Program-made: the position numbers and the translations under genes
The notes under the pieces: generated by a model
Told to the model about the DNA's origin: nothing
The model's input: the letters and a program-made list of their open reading frames with translations, nothing else
Database searches by the model: none
Assembly (NCBI GenBank): GCA_000469685.2
Contig: LS997565.1
Coordinates: forward strand, 39,299,519 to 39,363,518
Length of the DNA: 64,000 bases
Direction: 5' to 3'
From: Haemonchus contortus
Lineage: Eukaryota > Nematoda > Chromadorea > Rhabditida > Trichostrongylidae
Shown here: piece by piece, positions 1 to 12,600 of the stretch
Position numbering within the stretch: the first letter of the stretch is position 1
How the letters are laid out: every line of letters begins with the position of its first letter

Positions 1-380
1 TCCTGAAGTTTTTATAAGAGCACTTTACCTTTATAAGAACCGATTACGTATCGGCCGTATCGCCTTCCTTAGACGCTGGAAGGGTTTAGAACAACGGAGA
101 AAGGGATTAAAGTGCCTGACAAAAATCCAGTTTGACGTTCCCAACAGTCCTACAGAAGTTAAAGAATCCCTCCTTTTTTCCAGAGCACGCACATGATTTA
201 GCTATTACTTTTATGATGATAGAATCCTGCAGAAGCCCGCTACACGAGATGGGGAACACTTGATTCCCATCATATGTATATCTTATAGCTACTCAAGAGA
301 TAGTCTGACATAAAAGTGTGTTCCATGAAAAACACTAAATACTGCCTGAAATGTTATGCCCTTAAATGAAAGTTGCAGCT
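1..380. other. No gene seen
   Basis: Flank beyond the minus-strand protease. No coding exon, RNA gene or repeat family recognised. Confidence 0.4.
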
Positions 381-386
381 TTTATT
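381..386 (-). terminator. Poly(A) signal AATAAA
   Basis: TTTATT on the plus strand reads AATAAA on the minus strand, about 134 bases beyond the protease stop codon. This is a reasonable 3'-UTR distance. Confidence 0.4.
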
Positions 387-519
387 CGTTCTTCAAACTA
401 CATTGTGACAAAGTTTTTGGCCATTTGCCAGACCGTCATGAAGTCCTCTTTGGTCGAGAATCCTTTGAATTTCACCCATGTTAGCACGAATATCGGAAAT
501 AACGACAAAGTCGTAGTCT

Positions 520-651
520 TCACATCTCATCTGAAAAGAGAGCGTTATGAAGGAAGGGCAAAAGGCCAACTGTAAGTGTAAGGTGCTTCACTTCGTCGTC
601 AGCTGAGCGTTGAATGTCACGGTAAGTTCCGACATCAGTCATCACTCCAAT
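520..651 (-). CDS. Serine protease C-terminal exon and stop
   Basis: The acceptor TTTCCAG precedes ATTGGAGTGATGACTG. The frame gives IGVMTDVGTYRDIQ, then a 29-residue tail ending at TGA (520-522). GVxTxVxxYxDxI is the usual last helix region of S1 proteases. The tail past it is longer than usual and includes a hydrophobic stretch (LTVGLLPFL). Confidence 0.6.
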   Translation of the reverse strand: MGVMTDVGTYRDIQRSADDEVKHLTLTVGLLPFLHNALFSDEM

Positions 652-3600
652 CTGGAAAGAACCGGACAATTAGGTCATCTGGCTTGTTGTTAGCAACAGT
701 TATGTTCTTCATTCGGGTTTGAAAAGCTAGTATTAATAATGCATATTGAAGGTGACCCTTTGTGAAGGGTGGGCCATCCTCACTTATTCCCTCTTCCCAT
801 CGCAGCTACATCCCATCAGATGCCAACGTGCTATTTGATCCCTTTGAATTGCCGTATTAACTGCAAATTGTTATGGCAAATACCGATAGTTAAGTCTCAG
901 TTCATGAGGAGATTTGAGGTCCATAGTATTATATAAAGGTACATTGGTTTCTAATTAGGAGCATCAATTAGATATTGATGTGTACTCTAAAAGTACATCA
1001 TACTAGACTCACCAAAAATTTGATCCCGCGGATGTAACAGTACACTGGACTCCCAGAATCACCCTGAAAAACATAGTAATTAAGCGGATGAACTCTCAGG
1101 ACAAATTTTGTTGCACTAGCCATATTCGGATGCGCTTCTCTCCATACTAGGAATATGCGACTCGTGTGGGACACTAAGGGCTCGAGCCCTCCCAGACCGA
1201 AATTGCCTCCAACCGCGGGAGTGAGAACCTGATTCCTTTAGTATTCGGGAGTCTTTTAATTTTTCATCAACATAATTGCGATCAGTTTTAGTCATATGTT
1301 CAATTTCAGTTAAGAAATGTATAGAAATAGCTCTTCACTGAAAGTTCCTAATCTGAAATTCACTGCAAGACCTCGGAAAATTGTGATGTTGTAAGATCTT
1401 TCATACCAATGACGTCAATAAGATGCCCCGTTGCTCAGGTACTGATGGCCTAGGAGCAGGAAGCGCCCACTTACGCTCGTGTACACGAGCTCTATCCATC
1501 CTATCCACGAGCCGTATACCACGTAAGCAAAAGAATTCCCATTGCTCTGTCGGCATTTCATCAGACCCCACACGAGTCAAGGGAAAAAAAAACGATCTCT
1601 AGAAGTAGTGTCTTCAATTCTTCCTACATACTAACCTTTTCATTTGATATTCAAGAAATTCTAATAGACAGAATCCTTGATTAACGAGTTTGTACTTGCA
1701 CAAAATCGCCTTCATTAGAAGCTTCTGCCGGGGTGGAGATTCGAAAGGTTCGTTCCATGTTTTGGCCGTGAACCTGGCTATGTTCGGTGGTAAAGAGGGT
1801 AAGGGATAGTCTCTGGGCACTAATTATTCCCGTCTGAGGGATGCGCCTTAAAAAAGACAGATTTTCTCGCTTTCTTCGCATCGATGTGAGTAGCGCTCAA
1901 AAGTCTTCGGTCTAATGTTACATCAGCCGTACTTTTCAGTCGTAACTCCTTTCTTACTGGACCTAACATGCGAAATTTCTATATTTGGAACGTGGATGTG
2001 TTGTGAATATTTGCCACCATTAACCTGCAATCTGATCATGTTCTAGATATTTCAAAGAGCATGAACTCAAAATTGACTAAAAATACAAATGATGTTTCTT
2101 CTAGAATCTCTTTCCCCTTCGTCATGTCTAAGGTGTACGAGCCGTAATGCCGAAACAATAGATGAGAAAAGCGCACATAAGGTGCGAATAAGTGCAGACG
2201 TCAACAACTTTAGTTTTAGCAAAATTTGCTACCGCAACAGACACCTTGCTCTATCTGTGGAACCACCTTTTATTGAAGCTTCGCAGTCAAACGGGGTTGA
2301 GTAGGGTGAAAGATGCTCTAGTTGAACATAGCCAAATTTCGAGCGATTTAATCTTCTAAAAAAAAGTTATGATCAAAAAAGCATCAAAGCATTTCACCGA
2401 AGACTTTCGAGCGCTACTGTACTCCTCTACATCAACGCCTCAGTTTTTCAACTCGAAAAGGGTACTTCAAAATTATCGTGTACTGTGTCTTCAAGCAAAA
2501 GATTCGAGCGTGGAGGCTCTATGCTAATTATGAAAGCGCGGTAGAGAGACCTCAGAGGCACTGTAAAGCTGGAAAATTGGTGCGAAAAGCTGTGCTAGAC
2601 TGCGAATTTGTTGTACACACTGTTTCTCACATTGACCGATTCATAAAGAACAAAGTCCAGCAGTGTGTTTGCCATAGAACTTCCTACTGCTGCATCAAAA
2701 GATTGTTTCAGAAGAGCGCTCGAGTTTGACATTGAATACAAAATCCTTGTTCACAAAAACGTCATTTGTTTTCTACCTTGTTTCTCACCCATTGAACGGT
2801 AGTTGGTAGAACAGCAAAAGGATATTCGTTCGGCTGAGATTATCTTGTGTTGAGTTTCTGAAAATTGTTGCGATTGGCCTTTTACTTTTGAACCCTCTTT
2901 TTCGGATTGGGTGAAACTTTTGATCTTCAAACCATCCCAAGGTTCCTGGAAGCGACAATATCCCCGAAAAGTTGACCTGATGAAGCATTTCCATTTCCAT
3001 TATGGAAAAGATGTACGGTACATCAATGTAAAGCTATATTCAATCGGAAGCTGTAATCCCTGTGAGTTTTCCAGAAGACCATAATTCTTCTATCCAAATG
3101 CTACCTTCGCATTCCTTGGCAGGATAAGTGAAGCTGGTTGGGAACGAAAATGACAGTGTTGGAGAGTAATGCCCGAAAAAGGCAGAATGAATAGTGGAAC
3201 TGGACATGATTAAACGAAAAGGAAAGAAACCCTCAGCGGAAACCAAGGGATTATGTTGGGGGTATTGATGAAACATTTACTCGGAATCAAAACTGTAAAG
3301 CTGTCTGGAAATCTACCTTTGGCTCTTCGCCGTCGATCCAGGCCATGAAACAGTTCTATTTATTACGAGAAAGACTGCTTGGTCGTATGAGGGGTAAGTT
3401 CTCATGGTATAATGCTCTTCAAAAGTTTTTGGTGGGTGACAGCACCACAGAGGAGCTGAAGAGGGTTAGCACAGTGGCTCTAAGTAGATGATGTACAAAT
3501 GGTCCAACTTTGTTCTAGCCAAAATGAAAAACTGAGTTCCATTATTGAATTACAAAGATCCGGCAGTCCCAACGGCTCCAATCACTTTGATTTTCAAATT

Positions 3601-6600
3601 CCAGGTAGTCTTCTCCTGAAACGGCTTAAACTGTTCTTTGGTGAATATCCATTTTTTTTTGGTTCTGGGACCTCACTGCTGAAATAAAGGGCGGACTTTG
3701 AGGCAAAGCCTACAAGCCTTACGTTTGTCCATCTATTTGTGCAGTACCTACTCACGATGATCATCTTGTCCTGGATGTGGTAAAGTCTAGGCTTAGGCTC
3801 AGGTTACCACCCTGACGAGTATTGGAGTTCTGATTCTGGAATGGGCCTATTCTGGACTTGGAACGGGCCATACATTCAATTTCATTTCTCAGTCATAGTA
3901 GCATTTGGATGCGTATATTCACTGATTTGCGAAGGGAAGCCCATGTGCGAAGCGATGCATCTGTACAGCAAGACAAATCCGGTAAAATGATTTCGACTGA
4001 GGAAGGATGGAGGGATTGTGTCGCACTAGCGAGTATTAAACTAAGATTTGGTCACGGTACTGTATGAGTAGTGAAGCATCATTGGGCTACCCCATTTCGG
4101 CCCATCCTATCCACTTACAGAAAATATAACGATCCGTTTCCAATGTAAATTCTCTACAGTACGGCTAGTTTAGCCACATCAAAATCTTGAAATTTACTCA
4201 TTTCTTGGTGTTTGTAGGTGAATCCACACAGGGGTTAAGCTCACAAAAGCTCACTCGCTGCTACAATGACTTCAGTGAGGTCGCTCTGCTTTGCAGCGAA
4301 TTACTCGGTTGTCGTCATTTCTATGAAAAGTAAATACCTAAGATGAGAAAAGGATCAATCAATAAAGATCGAATGACCAATTCAGGCATAGGCTCTTCTA
4401 CAGCAAGTGGTCCAGCAAAGGTGGTTGAAGTGTGGATGCGGAAGAGGCATGAAGGATAAAGGGCTAATGTTTGTAGATGCCAATAAACCCAGTCCGAGGA
4501 ATGCGCCTTTGCATTCGATTTAAATTCAGAATCGTAGTTACATTTCGAACGCCTATTTGGAATATACAACGATATGTCGTGACCAGCCGATGCACTGGCC
4601 AGTGCTTTCATCCTCCTTCACGACTCATAAGCGGAGAGCTGGAAGGCTCAAACGGGTATCCATCCGGGATTCGAACCCGTGACCACGTGTGTTTACGTTT
4701 GTGTGTGTCAAAAAAAGGAAAGAACCTGAATGTGCTCAAATTTCGCGAACCCTTCTCAATGATATGAGTTTTCAAATGTAAGCAAATTACTAAAACTTCC
4801 CTTTTCAAAACAGGCTGTAAGGAAAATAAACAAACTTTGCAAGCCTTCGAAGCCTTATTCATCGGGAAACCGAACAGATCGTCCGAGCCCTCACGCTTCA
4901 CACGTAGATATATGCTTTGCGGAGTATCTGAGTAGGTTCCATCTGAAATACATAAGGAGACAAAACTGTCTTCTTGACTTGATCAATCTCATCTCTGCGA
5001 TGCGCCCCACATTTGACTTGCATTCAAAATCGTAGTGGTGTTTTGGATGCATATGTGGCCTATACAAGGACTGTAATAGCCAGCATTTTAGAACAGTTTT
5101 GACACCGAAAGACCAAATTCACGGAAAATTGTTGGCTTGTGTGTGTATTTCGGAATTCGATCTCCCGACTAGTGACGAGTGATAATGCGCTCTTTGGCAT
5201 TTCACCATCTCCACTCTGTATCGTCAAAAATATGTAAGACATTTTTATACCAAATAAGGTTGATAGCCGACATTGGACTCATCGAACATAAGAGCGAGCC
5301 TAAACAAGTGCTGGTAAAATCGCGACGATAGGGTCGAGAAACATTCAGGGTTCTAGATGCCAACTACCTTGACGGGTCGTCTCAGACCACTCCTTCAATT
5401 TGGAGTTCAGACGATTATTGGATTATTATTTTTTAAATTATTTTTCCACAAGACCATATTTAATACAGTAGGAGAGCGGTCCTATCTAGATAGCAGGTTC
5501 ATGAGGCATTTTTCTTGATTCTTCTCACTTCGCAATCAACTGCTTCTTGTTCTCCAGTCGAAGGAAATGTTGATTCAAGTGAAGCTATTACTACTACTGC
5601 TAACTATTTATAGAGGGATTCTGAAGTAGTGGTGGTGAGTCAGGAGCGCAATGAGTAGAAAGCTTTTTTGATCGTACCGGAAACGTACATTATTAAGAAT
5701 TGATAAAATAGGGGCAGTTAGAAAATGCAGGTGGTAAAGTTCGTGAATAGTGCAATGTGAGTTTTCGCTTTCTTTCGACAATGACGAAAGGCATTACAAT
5801 TTTCAAAACTATAGATATGGACACCAGGGAAGGGAAAAGGGGATACGATAGTATTATTCGGACAAAAAAAGAATTTGCTGTGGGGGGGGGGGGGGGTGGG
5901 TGGGTAGGGAGATATGACAGACAGTCTTTCTTCGCCATCGTACCAGCTTTCCGATGGAAATCTTTCCTGCTAATGTAATGGGAACACCGTGTACCTCAGA
6001 AAGTCGAGACCGTTTAAAAAAATGATTGACTCTGTAGTGAATTTTCTATAGACAGAGCAAATACACCGTCACCCTGGGGCGCCTTCACCGCATGGCTCAT
6101 TACTTCCACATTCGACTTCCATTAAGAATTCTAGTGGAGTACTGAATCGTATTTAGCCCATACAATGAGTTTTGGTGTTTAGTGGGAGGTAAGGTCGGCG
6201 CTTCTGTCTTCCCAACTGTGTCTGGCACAAATTGTGCGACTCAGAAGGGATGGAAAGCCTGGCTGGCCTTAGCGGGTATTGAGCCAGGTTACAATTTTCG
6301 GGCCATGTTTGTGTGATATTATGCCATTTGCCACAGCACTACATTTGTCCATACTGCTCAATTACTACTATCAATCGAAGTCTATGAGTCTGTAACTGAG
6401 TAAAGACTTGTTTTCTACTGACTCAAGCAGACTATGATCCTATAGAAATCAAGGTACACAAGAAGAGCTTCAAAATGTGGTTTTGTGACGTAAACAATAT
6501 AAAATAATAACGTAAATATTTCGATAATAACTTACGTCTTGTCAGTCCCCATCCCGATGCTACGCACATTGCACTCTCCAATTCGATGTCCGTGATGGGA

Positions 6601-9600
6601 CTTTTGGTAGGATCGAAGAAAGGCGGGGTCTGAAATGTGATTCTGAAGACGTAAAAGGAAACATTGCACCGTATGTCAGGCTACTAAGGGAACTAGTTCG
6701 CAGGCAGCTTATAAAAAGTATGACTCATACATTGTTCCCAGGCATAGGAGGTAGTCGAGCGACCTGTGGACCTTGATAAGGCTTGCATTCGATAGGTTTT
6801 GGAAGGTACAGAAGGGCCATGTCCTCGTTTCCGCGGGCAGTCTGAAAATCAATTCTCATTTTTGGAGAAGGGCTAACGCCTGAAAACTTTTCTTAGGTGG
6901 CGAACGAAAACATAGCAAAGGAATAGAATAAACTTTCCTGCGCGTATCTGGAGTGTAAATCGATGGCTCTGGTAGACTGTCTGATAACGCTGTTAGTATA
7001 GCTAGAAGGACTGGCTCCATTCAGAGTGACCACGACGAGAGAAGAGCTTCAACAGATTTGTTGAGTGGCTAGGAAAATAGAAAATAGTACGTGATAACTT
7101 TTCTATAGCAGTGGTCTTTGAGGCAACAACAACTTGGAACAGACGGAATCGAGGATGAATCGCAGGTCCCCGATCCTCTTCCTGTTTTCGCTGGCTTCGT
7201 GAAAGGTAGTGTAAGCAGTACGAAGTAGGTGATGATGATCGATCCGAGCATTTGTGTGCCTTCAGAACTATCCTCTCAGATCGCCCAAAACAGAGCGCTC
7301 TCTGAAGCTTAGCTGGGGCAATTGACATGGCAATAGTTCTGTAGAGCAATTCGAAATGAAGCAACGTCATGTGTGGGCAATATCTACTCAATCCGCAAAG
7401 GAGAACAAGTCCATGGTGCAACCTATACACGATATATTGCGGGGGCTCAGTCAAATTCAGCCAGTATGAGTCATACTTGTAAGTCAATGGGGGTTTCTCT
7501 TCATTTTGCTATCAGTTGAGACGAAACGCATCTGATCAGCAACAATCTATTTATCTTGAACGGTGGTTTATACCTATAAGGAAAAGAAGGGCTACAGATA
7601 ACGACATGTGATAATATAATTATTATCAGCTGACAGCATTGCCAATTACCCGTTTGAAGCATCAGCTAACTGGTCAGTCGTAGTATGGTGAATGTCAAGC
7701 CACCCCTACTTCGGGGAGCTTGTCTGCGCATTCCCCTTCAAAAATTTTGTGATCGGAATTGTATCATTTGTTCCGGAAGGAGAGCTGGCGCGGCAGCCGG
7801 GTATTCTCGAGCAACATCGTCTAACGAAGAAGGAATGGTCTATGTAAGCTAGGCCATTGATATTAAGATATGCTGTTTTCTTTGCTAGAACTTGGACGAG
7901 GTTGATAAAAAAACTCTATTCTGGCTAACGCTTCGGCGTAGATCGCCTTCTTCAGAGCCTGGAACGATCGAAGCAATTTATGATTACCCGATCAAACGTA
8001 TCAACTACCTTACAGAACCTCGAGACCTCATCACGCACCTGTTAGTTGGGCCACTTACCGTTGATCAGTCCGATCCCCGCGACCACCCAGAAGCCAGCAG
8101 CGGTCCAGTAAGCTCTTCGGACTGGATGTGATTCAGACTCACTGGTGGAAGGCTAACCTTATATACGGCCTCGTCCAAGTTCAAGCAAAGAAAACAACGT
8201 TTGCACTATGCCGAGGTTTAGAGATAGCCGTACATGGCGATATTAAGATAGTGTTATAATAAACGGAGATGGTATAGTGGCAAGAACACACTATCGCAGA
8301 CGCACGTTCACGGGTTCGAATCAGTGATAGATACCCGCCACGGCGAATCAGGCCTTCTGTCCCTCGGGATTTGATTAGCTAATACCTTAAGACTTTCTTC
8401 TTGGTATTCTTATAGAGTGAATATGATCAATCAATGTGTTAATGGAATTGCTGTAGCGCACCTGAGCTTACTCGAAATAACTAACTAGATAAATAAATAA
8501 ATAGCGAGTGGACTGCTTATTACTTCAGCGCTGTCCCGTATTCAGGAATCATCCGAGTGAGAAACGTGTTTACCACTGAGTAGATGTCATTCTTACAGAA
8601 TACACACAACTTACAATGTACTACCATCATTCACACAATGAGCAGCAGTAAGTACGGTGTTTTGAGTGATAATAACGCCGCCACAAATCATCGCCTGTCC
8701 ATCCGGCAGATTTGGAAAGCGTGAGATTACTGACACTAACGAACGCGTTTCTGAAACACGTACTAGCAGAACACACAACACACACATTCGAAGTGATTCG
8801 TACCGTAAGGGCTTGTTGGGACGCCATGCAAGACGCCAAAGGCAATTGCTGGAAGAAGAACAGTGATAAGAAGGTTCAAGAGCATTCTCTCACTGTGGAG
8901 CTTGAAATTTTGACGTTTAAGAATCATGACAGTGATGTTGCGTCTGGGCGCAGTAAAACATCGACAAATTTGAAAACATTGACCAATTTCGGAAGAAGAA
9001 GCAAAGCTACAACCACAGTTCTGTCCCTTATTGGTAAATCTTTACCTGTGCTAACTCGATTTGTGGGCGGAGGTGGTGTAGCGGCAAGTGGCGCACTTCA
9101 CACACATATGACCGCGGGTTCGATTACCGGACCGGTAGGCCAACTAAGGCTTCCATCATTCCGGGGCCGGTGAATTGGTACCAGACTCGTCTGGGAGTGT
9201 AAAAGCACTGACTTGTACATCGGCAGGTCAAATGGGGGCATCCCTCAGACAGGACTGCTTTACGCCAAAAACTTGTCTCTATCTGTCCAAACTGTCCAAA
9301 CTACTCTTTAACTCTATCTCCAAACTGATGTTCATCCTTCACTTTGACAAACATTTACAGCGAACGTGCTCCACTTTGAACTGCGCTACACGGGTCATCG
9401 CTAACGATTTTTCTACAATACCGTTCAGCTTTCGAGCTATTAGCAGCGCGTACGTATCTCCAGAGACCACGACTTTGGATAAACACGAAGCCTCCAATGT
9501 CGAACTTGTAGCTAGAGGTGTCTTGACATTCTTCGCTGATCCAATAGTAGCAAGAAGGGCGCTGCTAAGTGTGCAGGAAAAATCTTAAAGGCACAGTTCA

Positions 9601-12600
9601 CGGTAAGAGCTGTTTCTGAGATTTCCCTATAGTATAAATTCGAGGCTTCCCCTTACACCGTGCCTGCCACTATAAGGTTGAAAAACGTCCTCGATAGGGC
9701 ACAATAAGGGGTCAGAAATTGTGTCGCGTGATGCCACACCTATGGACGAGTTTCAAGGGCTTTGTAGAGGCTGCACTATCTCAAGGGTTTCCCATGTAGG
9801 AAGTTCAAACAAATTGTCATAACTCATGACGACAGTGAAAGGCGTTCTGGACAATTTTGGCTTGATGCAGTCATCTCTCTGCGCAATGGGAGCTAAATCT
9901 CGTCCAAACACCCCTTACATGCCATTACCGTTTTCGTACAACCTCACCTCCACTACTTCTGAAAAGCCTTGAAGTAGGCGGATTATCTCGCTTCCTTTGC
10001 CACCGATGTACTCCTCTACATGAACACTTCCGCTCTCCAACCTAGAATGGGTACCTCAAAATTATCCTGAACTGTGCCTTTAGAGCCACCCACCCTGTAA
10101 CCAGTCAATCAGACCCTTGGTACAAGCCTTAGTCTTGCTGGAAGTTCGATGATGACGAATTCCTGTGTGGGAAAAAAGCAGCAAGATGCGTACGGGTGTA
10201 GGGATTCTTGAAGGAAACGGCACTGGTAAGAAGTGGGAAGGCTCAACGACATTCAGAACAGACCACCTTTAAGTTAGAAGAGGACTGTAAGGAGATTTTT
10301 TCCCGCGCATTTGCAGTTTCCATCAGCCACTTGCATAGAATCTTTCTGGCGAATTTTGCGACAGAACCCCATCTGATGGAAGTATGTAGTCTGCTCCTTA
10401 CGCTGATTAGCTCCTTGCACTTCCGCTCTATGTATGCAGCATGTTGATTGTAGTAGGCAATGTTGGATTGCCGCATAGGACTCAGGCAGTTGTCGCTTTT
10501 GGAACATGGCTCTTGATTCACTCTATGAAAGAGGATCATCTTCAATAAAAGTATGTTCTTGGCAATACAACCTGAAAAATGATATCGTTCAAAGGAACAC
10601 GATTCTTGAGCTCCATCGGCAAAATCTGAATGTAGGTGATTTCGAATAAGAACCCATCTAGTTCTGGTTATGAAAAATTCCAAGGATACAACGCTGATGA
10701 AGTTGAAAACTAGTCCCTTTCACACAAATCGTGACCACACATTCTGCTTTTATCCACTCCTTCTTATCGCGATGGGCTTTGAAGAAGAAAGCTTAACTCT
10801 GTTTGGTTACACATGAAGGGCACAATTCATGGGTTCATGAAAAAATCGCTTCTGGGAAATCGCCCAAGGATAAAGTTGTAGCTCACTCATATACCACATG
10901 GGACGCTGTTAGATCAGAAAACTCCCTATATAAAGCCCCATAGATCGTATCGACTGCGTGCCACTTCGAAGATGGGCGAGCTTTAACGGCACTACAGTGT
11001 CTGCACCACTACAAGGGATTCTTTGTTAAGTTCAAACAGCTCGTCGTGACCCCTGGCGACAGTGAAAGGCAGTTCTGGACTATTGGGTATAATGCTGACA
11101 GCTCTTTACGCAATTGCAACTACTGAACTCTCGTTCGAATGCCCACTCCTTGTCATTTCCGTCACGGTAGTCTCAGGAACTTCGACTTCCACTACTTTTA
11201 GGAAGTCTTCTTTTCAATGCTGACAGCTCTTTACGCAATTGCAACTACTGAACTCTCGTTCGAATGCCCACTCCTTGTCATTTCCGTCACGGTAGTCTCA
11301 GGAACTTCGACTTCCACTACTTTTAGGAAGTCTTCTTGCCCACGACTTTCTCGTTTTCTTTGCCCCAGTGCTCTGCTATCAACCACTGCTACAGCTTTTC
11401 AATAGAAAAGTGAACATCAAAAACTGTAATGAAATGTGGCCTTGAGTATCGGTTGTCATTCTGAAGGCATGTTGATCTGGTTCAAGGTATATATATACTG
11501 AGCAACACGATGGAACCTATGATCTGGAACCATCCTTCTGCCAGTGAACCATCTTCAGATGGAAAACACAATGGCAACGCCAATTGGTAAAGAAAGAATT
11601 CCTTGACACAATCGAGCAAATGGACAAAAATCTATCCCAATTAAATAACCATTCAGCACAAAAAAAATGTGCCCACAATTCTCAGTCTACAAGCGACGTA
11701 CTTCTACGGATTTGCGCGACTTCATAATCTGTCTGTCATGTGGGTTAAGATCAAATCAAAAAGAAGCCTCAAAATAAATAGAGAATTATTCATTGTACCA
11801 AAAATACCAGCCGTAATGGACCAAATTTGGACGGGAATACAGGGAGTCCTGCGAGATAAATCAGAAGAAAGAGACGACAAGTTAAACTTGTTGAACGACT
11901 GAGAGGCACCAACACCTTCGTGGTCTGACATTGCTGAAAACATCTTTTTCCGATGGCCCCCATGTTCCCCTCGCAAGGCTTATGTGCAGATCCTATGGCC
12001 GAACCGTTATCAGTCAATCAAACTCCTTTACAGTCGATTGAATACATTCCTATAATCATATGAAGCCAGCAAGGTTCAGTTGAGTGCTAAATTTTACAGG
12101 ATTAGCAGAACCTGCAGATCTCGCCATCTTGAGTCGGTCTCGATGATGGGTGTACCACATCTATTTACTTTCAAGGCGCTTCTTTGAAAAAGAAACATCA
12201 AAGTCATGCTATAAGGTGACAGCATAACGTTGCTTAGAAAGAGCTGAAGCAAATGCTTAATGGTTGGAAGCTCGGATGGTACACGGTGCCGCTGTTGGAC
12301 TAAGTATTCATTTGGTTGTGGTTGTCTCCTGTGGTGGGCTTGCTCTTTGTCTCTGAATGAAGATCATAATGTAAACAGCATGTACGCTTACTGACTTTGT
12401 CTACAACGTGCTTGTCCTTTTAATTTTGTCACCCGAGTCCATTATTTTCTTCTGGCAATATTTGAATTGAGAAAAGGCATCCATCTCTCAAGTTTTACTT
12501 CTATCTGCTTCCAAATTTACGTTGCATACACACGTTAGGTAATCTGGTGACTACGAACAGTACAAATATAATATCAAGGCGGTGAGACGTTGGTGGTTCC

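Noticed and set aside
3756..3797. Treating PKPRLYHIQDKMII as a secure protease exon
   Set aside because: The motif and downstream phase fit but the upstream phase does not. Left tentative.
7002..7487. 161-codon open frame on the minus strand
   Set aside because: Only 7134-7194 fits the protease by phase and motif. The rest reads through intron and has no protease features.
8264..8340. Possible tRNA gene (box A/box B, clover-like)
   Set aside because: The same head recurs many times joined to a common 3' body, box B is mutated in several copies and the stems do not pair well. It is a SINE head.
10274..10683. Overlapping minus-strand open frames with Cys-rich strings (DGNCKCAG)
   Set aside because: Two frames overlap, neither gives a domain pattern, and the location is a protease intron. 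Not enough to call an exon.
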